DNA of 8,339 nucleotides from Actinobacteria bacterium 13_1_40CM_66_12 (GTDB taxonomy: Bacteria > Chloroflexota > Dormibacteria > Dormibacterales > Dormibacteraceae). The DNA is taken from NCBI GenBank assembly GCA_001917895.1, contig MNEW01000037.1, positions 1-8,339 on the forward strand. Direction: 5' to 3'. A program made the position numbers and the translations under genes. This document shows positions 4,784-8,339 of this stretch, in pieces (the stretch's first letter is position 1; each line of letters begins with the position of its first letter). The notes under the pieces are model-generated. The model saw only the letters and a list, made by a program, of their open reading frames with translations, made no database searches and was not told where the DNA came from.

Positions 4784-5673
4784 GCAGCACGACTCCACTC
4801 ACACCCCAAGCGATTCCGTCGTGGATCCGCGTGCGCGTGACCGAGGGCGAGAACTTCAAGGATCTGAAGCAGATCGTTCGCGGCAGTCGCCTGCACACGG
4901 TGTGCGAGGAGGCGCGCTGCCCGAACATCTTCGACTGCTGGAACCGGCGGACGGCCACATTCATGATCCTTGGCGACGTCTGCACGCGCGCCTGCCGGTT
5001 CTGCGCCGTGACGTCGGGGCGGCCTTCGGAGCTGGACCTCGGCGAACCACTTCGCGTCGCGGAGTCGGTGGCGGAGCTCGGACTCCGCCATGCGGTCATC
5101 ACATCAGTGGATCGCGATGACCTGCGTGACGGTGGCTCAGGCATCTTCGCCCGCACGATTCGCGCTATCCGCCGCCGAAGCCCAGAGACAACGATCGAAG
5201 TGTTGACGCCGGACTTTCAAGGCGACCTCGAAGCAGTGCGAACCGTCGTCGAAGCAGGGCCCGACATCTTCAACCACAACACCGAGACCGTGCCTCGCCT
5301 TTACGCGCGGATCCGGCCGAAGGCGGTTTATGCGAACAGCCTCGCGCTGCTGCGCCATGTGAAAGCGTTGGCGCCTCACATGGTGAGCAAATCGGGTTTG
5401 ATGGTCGGCCTCGGCGAAACCGAAGACGAGCTGCTCGAGGTGTTTCGCAACATGCGCGCGCATAACATCGACGTCCTCACGGTCGGCCAGTACCTGCGCC
5501 CGACCAAGAAGCACGCCGAAGTCGTGCGCTACTACCGACCCGAGGAGTTCGTCGAATTGAAGAAGAAGGCGATGGCCATCGGCTTCAAGCACGTCGAAGC
5601 CGGCCCACTCGTCCGTTCCTCATACCACGCTGATGAGCAAGTCCCCGACCGTAAGAGCCTCCTGGCTGGGTAG
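4780..5673 (+). CDS. lipA: Lipoyl synthase
   Basis: This radical-SAM enzyme inserts two sulfur atoms at C6 and C8 of protein-bound octanoyl groups, completing the lipoyl cofactor. The auxiliary iron-sulfur cluster motif CX4CX5C is C42, C47, C53 (CEEARCPNIFDC), the radical-SAM motif CX3CX2C is C68, C72, C75 (CTRACRFC), and the C-terminal RSSYHA at about 279-284 supplies the serine ligand. VITSVDRDDLRDGG, FNHNTETV and VGQYLRPTKKH are further family signatures. The length of 297 is typical. The start is GTG at 4780, overlapping the E2 stop as GTGA, consistent with translational coupling in one operon. The 3' end overlaps lipB by 41 nt. Confidence 0.98.
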   Translation: MSSTTPLTPQAIPSWIRVRVTEGENFKDLKQIVRGSRLHTVCEEARCPNIFDCWNRRTATFMILGDVCTRACRFCAVTSGRPSELDLGEPLRVAESVAELGLRHAVITSVDRDDLRDGGSGIFARTIRAIRRRSPETTIEVLTPDFQGDLEAVRTVVEAGPDIFNHNTETVPRLYARIRPKAVYANSLALLRHVKALAPHMVSKSGLMVGLGETEDELLEVFRNMRAHNIDVLTVGQYLRPTKKHAEVVRYYRPEEFVELKKKAMAIGFKHVEAGPLVRSSYHADEQVPDRKSLLAG

Positions 5674-6352
5674 CGGGCCGTACCGCGCGGTCTGGGACCT
5701 CCAGGCCGAGATGGTGGCCGGCGTGCGGGGCGGCAGCACGCCGGACACGCTCCTTCTGCTCGAGCACCCGCACGTTTTCACGCTGGGCAAAGCCGGCGGC
5801 GCCGACGACCTGCTATGGGACGAGGACGAGCGCCGGCGCCGCCAGGTGGACGTCATCTGGTCCGACCGCGGCGGCGAAGCGACTTATCACGGTCCGGGCC
5901 AGCTGGTCGGTTACCCGATCCTCGACCTCGCGCACTTTGGACTAACGATCCCCGCATACCTACTAAAGCTCGAGCAGTCCTTGATCGATTACCTGGACGA
6001 GCTGGGGATTGTGGCCGAGCCGGGTGGACAAGGTCTTACCGGCGTCTGGTCAAACGGCGAGAAGGTGGCCGCGATCGGGATCAAGCTGAACCGCTCGGTG
6101 GTCAGCCACGGATTCGCTCTGAACCTCACCACCGACCTCGATTACTTCGACGGGATCATTCCCTGCGGACATGCTGACAAACGTCCGACGTCCGTGGCCG
6201 CGCTCACCGGGCAGCGAATCGAGACCGAGGCCGCGGCGCGCAGATACGCGCGTCATTTCGAGACTGCATTCGAGACCAAATTGGTCTGGGCGCCGCCGGC
6301 GTCGCTGATTTCATCGCTAGCCGCGGAGGCGGTCCCGGGACCACACATATAA
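5633..6352 (+). CDS. lipB: Octanoyl-[acyl carrier protein]:protein octanoyltransferase
   Basis: LipB moves octanoyl from acyl carrier protein onto the lysine of lipoyl domains, the step before LipA. The family motifs are LLLLEHPHVFTLG (40-52), RGGEATYHGPGQ (79-90), K144 in EKVAAIGIK and C178 in IPCG, the Lys-Cys catalytic pair. At 239 residues it is slightly longer than the usual 210-230 because of a C-terminal tail. The ATG at 5633 lies inside the end of lipA (41-nt overlap), as expected in a coupled operon, and no nearer in-frame start keeps the N-terminal YRAVWDLQ segment. The stop codon lies within a perfect TATAAT. Confidence 0.97.
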   Translation: MSKSPTVRASWLGSGPYRAVWDLQAEMVAGVRGGSTPDTLLLLEHPHVFTLGKAGGADDLLWDEDERRRRQVDVIWSDRGGEATYHGPGQLVGYPILDLAHFGLTIPAYLLKLEQSLIDYLDELGIVAEPGGQGLTGVWSNGEKVAAIGIKLNRSVVSHGFALNLTTDLDYFDGIIPCGHADKRPTSVAALTGQRIETEAAARRYARHFETAFETKLVWAPPASLISSLAAEAVPGPHI

Positions 6353-6353
6353 T
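6348..6353 (+). promoter_or_regulatory. Consensus -10 (TATAAT) before the DedA gene
   Basis: TATAAT here contains the lipB stop codon and would start transcription near 6360, giving the DedA gene its own promoter inside the operon. No recognisable -35 lies 16-18 bp upstream, so this may be a weak or extended promoter or chance. Confidence 0.4.
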
Positions 6354-6388
6354 CCGCGCCAGGGCCTTTGGAGTCGGCCCATGAACCA

Positions 6389-7093
6389 ATGCTGTTCCTG
6401 GCAGCCCATCTAGCGAGCTCGCTTCCCGGGTGGCTGCAAGAACCATCCTGGCTGAGGCCGTTCACCCATGCGATCCGGATCTTCATCCTGCAGCGCCAGG
6501 CGGGCGGGCTGTCCCTCGTCATCTTTCTCGAGGAGCTAGGGGTCCCCCTTCCGGCGCCGGGTGATGCGGCGATCGCCTATGGCGGCTACCTGACGACGAC
6601 CGGAGCGATCCCATATCTGCTCGCGTACGTGGCCGTTGTCTCCGGGGCGGTGGTGGGAAGCGCCTGCAACCTCACGATTACGCGGAAGTACGGGCGGCCA
6701 TTCATCCGACGTTACGGCCGGTACATCGGGCTGACCGAACACAAGCTCAACCGAGCCGAAACGGCGTTCAAGCGCTGGGGACCCTGGACGATCATCATCG
6801 GCCGCCACATCCCGGGGATGCGGATCGTGATCTCGGCCCTTTCGGGAATATTGAACGTTCCGTATCGAGTATTCATACCGTGCGTACTCCTGTCCGCCAC
6901 GATCTGGGCAGCGATCTTCCTGGAGGTTGGGCGCCGTTTGGGACCGCGAGTTCGGGACCTGTTCGGTATCTTCCCGGCGTATCTACTTCCGTGGCTGGGT
7001 TTGGGTTTGGTGGTGCTCGCGATCGGGTATTTGGCATATGAGCATGGATTCCTACCGAAAACCCGCAACCGAGGAGCCGTCCAGCCGCGCTGA
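6389..7093 (+). CDS. DedA/SNARE-associated family membrane protein
   Basis: This polytopic inner-membrane protein of the DedA (VTT) superfamily has members linked to lipid flipping and membrane-potential homeostasis. The 234 residues from ATG 6389 include a re-entrant segment FLEELGVPLPAPGD (about 46-59), then GGYL, membrane spans at about 75-97, 155-175 and 195-215, and the signature GRHIPGMRIVISALSGI (138-154) with its conserved Arg and Pro. The conserved YGR repeats (KYGRPFIRRYGR) are also present. The start is uncertain: TTG at 6368 would add seven residues, and neither has a good ribosome binding site. The lipid substrate is unknown. Its 3' end overlaps the next gene by 56 nt. Confidence 0.88.
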   Translation: MLFLAAHLASSLPGWLQEPSWLRPFTHAIRIFILQRQAGGLSLVIFLEELGVPLPAPGDAAIAYGGYLTTTGAIPYLLAYVAVVSGAVVGSACNLTITRKYGRPFIRRYGRYIGLTEHKLNRAETAFKRWGPWTIIIGRHIPGMRIVISALSGILNVPYRVFIPCVLLSATIWAAIFLEVGRRLGPRVRDLFGIFPAYLLPWLGLGLVVLAIGYLAYEHGFLPKTRNRGAVQPR

Positions 7094-7376
7094 GCTGGTC
7101 CGGCTGGACAGCGTTTCTATGGACGAGGACGACGAGATCCTCCCCGACTTCGAGGCCGAGGTCGACGGCCGGCGCGTCTGGGTGACGGCCGTGCTGGAGC
7201 GTACGGCGGTGATCGAGCCGGCCCCTGGTGAGCCGAAGGTTCTGGTCAACCGGCGGCGGCTTCTGGTCGACCCCGCCCACGTCCGCGTTCGCCACCTGGC
7301 GAGCAAGGAAGCAGCCCGGCGCGGCCGCGAAGCGGCCCGGCAGTTGCGTCTCCAGGAGCACAACCCAGCCGCTTAA
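7038..7376 (+). CDS. Unrecognised small protein, copy 1 of a paralogous pair
   Basis: I do not recognise this 112-residue family. It has an acidic N-terminal part, then a compact strand-rich core at about 38-84 (FEAEVDGRRVWV, then AVLERTAVIE), and a basic helical tail with alternating Arg and Ala (KEAARRGREAARQLRLQEH). The core matches the next gene's product without gaps, about 26 identities over residues 20-82 by hand count. Because the match starts at LVRLDS (20-25), an upstream start (ATG 7038 or 7044) fits better than ATG 7119. That start lies 56 nt inside the DedA gene, so co-expression with it is likely. A small beta-barrel binding fold is a guess from the strand pattern. Confidence 0.7.
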   Translation: MSMDSYRKPATEEPSSRAELVRLDSVSMDEDDEILPDFEAEVDGRRVWVTAVLERTAVIEPAPGEPKVLVNRRRLLVDPAHVRVRHLASKEAARRGREAARQLRLQEHNPAA

Positions 7377-7522
7377 GGCGTCTTGGGGTCGCCCACGCTT
7401 GTGCGCGGGTCCGGCGGAAGGCTGTGAACGTTCTGGTAAACTTCGCTGCTGCCGAACGACGCGCTCGGCACTTTCATTTTCCGCGGCTACAGAACCGCCG
7501 CCTAGCCCGAGGAAGCCCGCAC
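7377..7522. other. Intergenic region between the two paralogous small genes
   Basis: The 146 bp hold no gene. GGTAAACT at 7435-7442 repeats the eight bases found at the E2 operon promoter (3744-3751), so TAAACT at 7437-7442 is a candidate -10 for the second gene, with a leader of about 75 nt. No -35 or terminator stands out. Confidence 0.35.
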
Positions 7523-7825
7523 ATGAACAAAATCGTCGATCTCGTTTCGCTCGCCAGCATCGTCCCACCCCCGAACCACGAGGTCAGCGGTGGGTTCAAC
7601 GCGATCGTCGACGGCCAGCAGGTACGCGTGCGCGCCGTGTTGGAGAGGACGGTCGTGATCGAGCACCACGAGGGCGGTGAGCGAAGCGTCGTTCGGAAGG
7701 ACAACTGCATGGTCAAGCCCTCGGCGGTGGCGTTCGTACCGGGCAACCCCAACAACGGGGTCGGGCCGCGGCAGTGGCGCAGGTTGCCGGGCAAACCGCC
7801 GGCTCCGCCCCGGGTGATTCCCTGA
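7523..7825 (+). CDS. Unrecognised small protein, copy 2 of a paralogous pair
   Basis: This 100-residue protein of unrecognised family starts at an ATG with GAGGA at 7509-7513, nine bases upstream. The core (7-69) mirrors the preceding small protein: LVSLASIV, then FNAIVDGQQVRV and AVLERTVVIE, each at a constant offset of 13 residues. The two C-terminal tails differ completely. Here it is Gly/Pro/Asn-rich and basic (FVPGNPNNGVGPRQWRRLPG) rather than helical. C62 is the only cysteine. There is no signal peptide or membrane helix, so a cytosolic protein is expected. The shared core with different tails suggests a common ligand and different partners, which is inference only. Confidence 0.75.
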   Translation: MNKIVDLVSLASIVPPPNHEVSGGFNAIVDGQQVRVRAVLERTVVIEHHEGGERSVVRKDNCMVKPSAVAFVPGNPNNGVGPRQWRRLPGKPPAPPRVIP

Positions 7826-7828
7826 CCT

Positions 7829-7846
7829 GGTAGCGGGCCCGTTACC
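7829..7846. terminator. Near-perfect palindrome between convergent genes
   Basis: GGTAGCGGGCCCGTTACC is an 18-bp palindrome with one mismatched pair, filling the 21-bp gap between the second small gene and the malate synthase stop. It may stop transcription from both sides, but no T tract follows on either strand. Confidence 0.3.
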
Positions 7847-8339
7847 TCAATCGATGTAACGCTGGGCTACTAACGTCAGGAAGGCCGGGAAGCTCTCGGC
7901 AAGCGCAACCTCCTCGAATACCTCGCGCGCTTCGGCAAATCGCCCTTTCTTCCATAGCTCTTCGCCATGCCGCGTGCGCAGGCTCGCCATCTCGTCGTCT
8001 GCGATCTCACGCACGAGGTCAGCCGTCACCGACGCACCTTCGGCGAGACGTGCCGCGTGACGGCACCACTGCCACACCTGCGAGCGGGAAATCTCCGCCG
8101 TGGCGACGTCCTCCATCAGGTTGTTGATTGCCGCCGCGCCCACACCCCGCATCCACGACTCGATGTACTGGATGCCGACGCTGACGTCGAGCCTGAGCCC
8201 ACCCTCGGTGATCGTGCCCCCAGGCACCCGCACGTCGATCAGCTCACCAGCGGTGACATGGACGTCCGGTCGCTGCCGATCGAGCTGGTTGCGGCGATCG
8301 CCCAGCACGCGATCGAACGCTTCCGTCGCCGTGGGCACC
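7847..8339 (-). CDS. aceB: Malate synthase A, C-terminal part (start beyond window)
   Basis: Malate synthase condenses glyoxylate with acetyl-CoA to malate in the glyoxylate shunt. About 164 codons are visible, roughly the last third of a protein of about 530 residues; the N-terminal part and the barrel core lie to the right of the window. The segment has PTATEAFDRVL, RPDVHVTAGELI, VGIQYIESWMRGVGAAAI and NLMEDVATAEISRSQVWQW. The last is the family's most conserved C-terminal motif and contains the catalytic-base Asp (MED). The protein ends in AESFPAFLTLVAQRYID, typical of the A form. The first visible GTG (8338) is an internal Val codon, not the start. A TTA codon occurs at 7873-7871. Isocitrate lyase is not in the window. 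Confidence 0.95.
   Translation of the reverse strand, partial: VPTATEAFDRVLGDRRNQLDRQRPDVHVTAGELIDVRVPGGTITEGGLRLDVSVGIQYIESWMRGVGAAAINNLMEDVATAEISRSQVWQWCRHAARLAEGASVTADLVREIADDEMASLRTRHGEELWKKGRFAEAREVFEEVALAESFPAFLTLVAQRYID

Noticed and set aside
3626..4798. A 390-codon minus-strand open frame across the E2 gene
   Set aside because: It is antisense to the recognisable lipoyl and catalytic domains, has arginine- and alanine-rich low-complexity sequence and shows no domain of its own.
8336..8338. GTG at the right edge as the start of a 163-residue protein
   Set aside because: The sequence is the C-terminal third of malate synthase, so this is an internal valine codon in a gene that continues past the window.

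Overview
This is a GC-rich bacterial chromosomal window, dense with ordinary metabolic and housekeeping genes. TTA codons are nearly absent: by eye I find one in an intact gene, near the 3' end of the malate synthase gene. Several starts lack a Shine-Dalgarno sequence and sit where leaderless transcripts would begin. This style suggests a soil-type high-GC lineage such as Chloroflexota, Dormibacterota-like or Actinomycetota, but nothing here fixes the phylum. I see no phage genes, transposase or CRISPR array.

Layout. Positions 1-1958 are all minus strand. In transcription order they hold a 3-hydroxyacyl-CoA dehydrogenase, a short-variable-loop tRNA with anticodon UAA, a small DUF4177-like protein, and an OmpR/PhoB-type response regulator that runs off the left edge. 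A minimal zincin metallopeptidase diverges from the dehydrogenase, with starts only 12-21 bp apart. It converges on a flavin-reductase-like gene, and the 233-bp gap between them is bounded by a near-perfect inverted repeat and full of hairpins. tRNA-Cys follows on the plus strand, converging on a membrane-anchored DUF5679-like protein. After a 230-bp intergenic region comes a plus-strand run: E2 acyltransferase (broken into two frames), lipA, lipB, a DedA-family membrane protein and a small protein. A second small protein, paralogous to the first, follows after a gap. The C-terminal part of malate synthase (minus strand) closes the window.

How the genes fit together. The E2-lipA-lipB run joins a lipoylated enzyme subunit with the two enzymes that make and attach its cofactor: LipB transfers octanoyl groups to lipoyl domains and LipA inserts the sulfurs. 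The dehydrogenase (acyl-CoA oxidation) and malate synthase (glyoxylate shunt) fit growth on fatty acids or C2 units, although they lie at opposite ends of the window.

The points most worth a second look are: (1) the E2 gene, which lacks a subunit-binding domain and changes frame; (2) the palindrome-bounded structured element at 2278-2513; (3) the class I-shaped tRNA with a UAA anticodon; (4) the tandem pair of unrecognised small paralogous proteins at 7038-7825; and (5) a response regulator with no ATG, GTG or TTG start that instead overlaps the upstream stop as CTGA.
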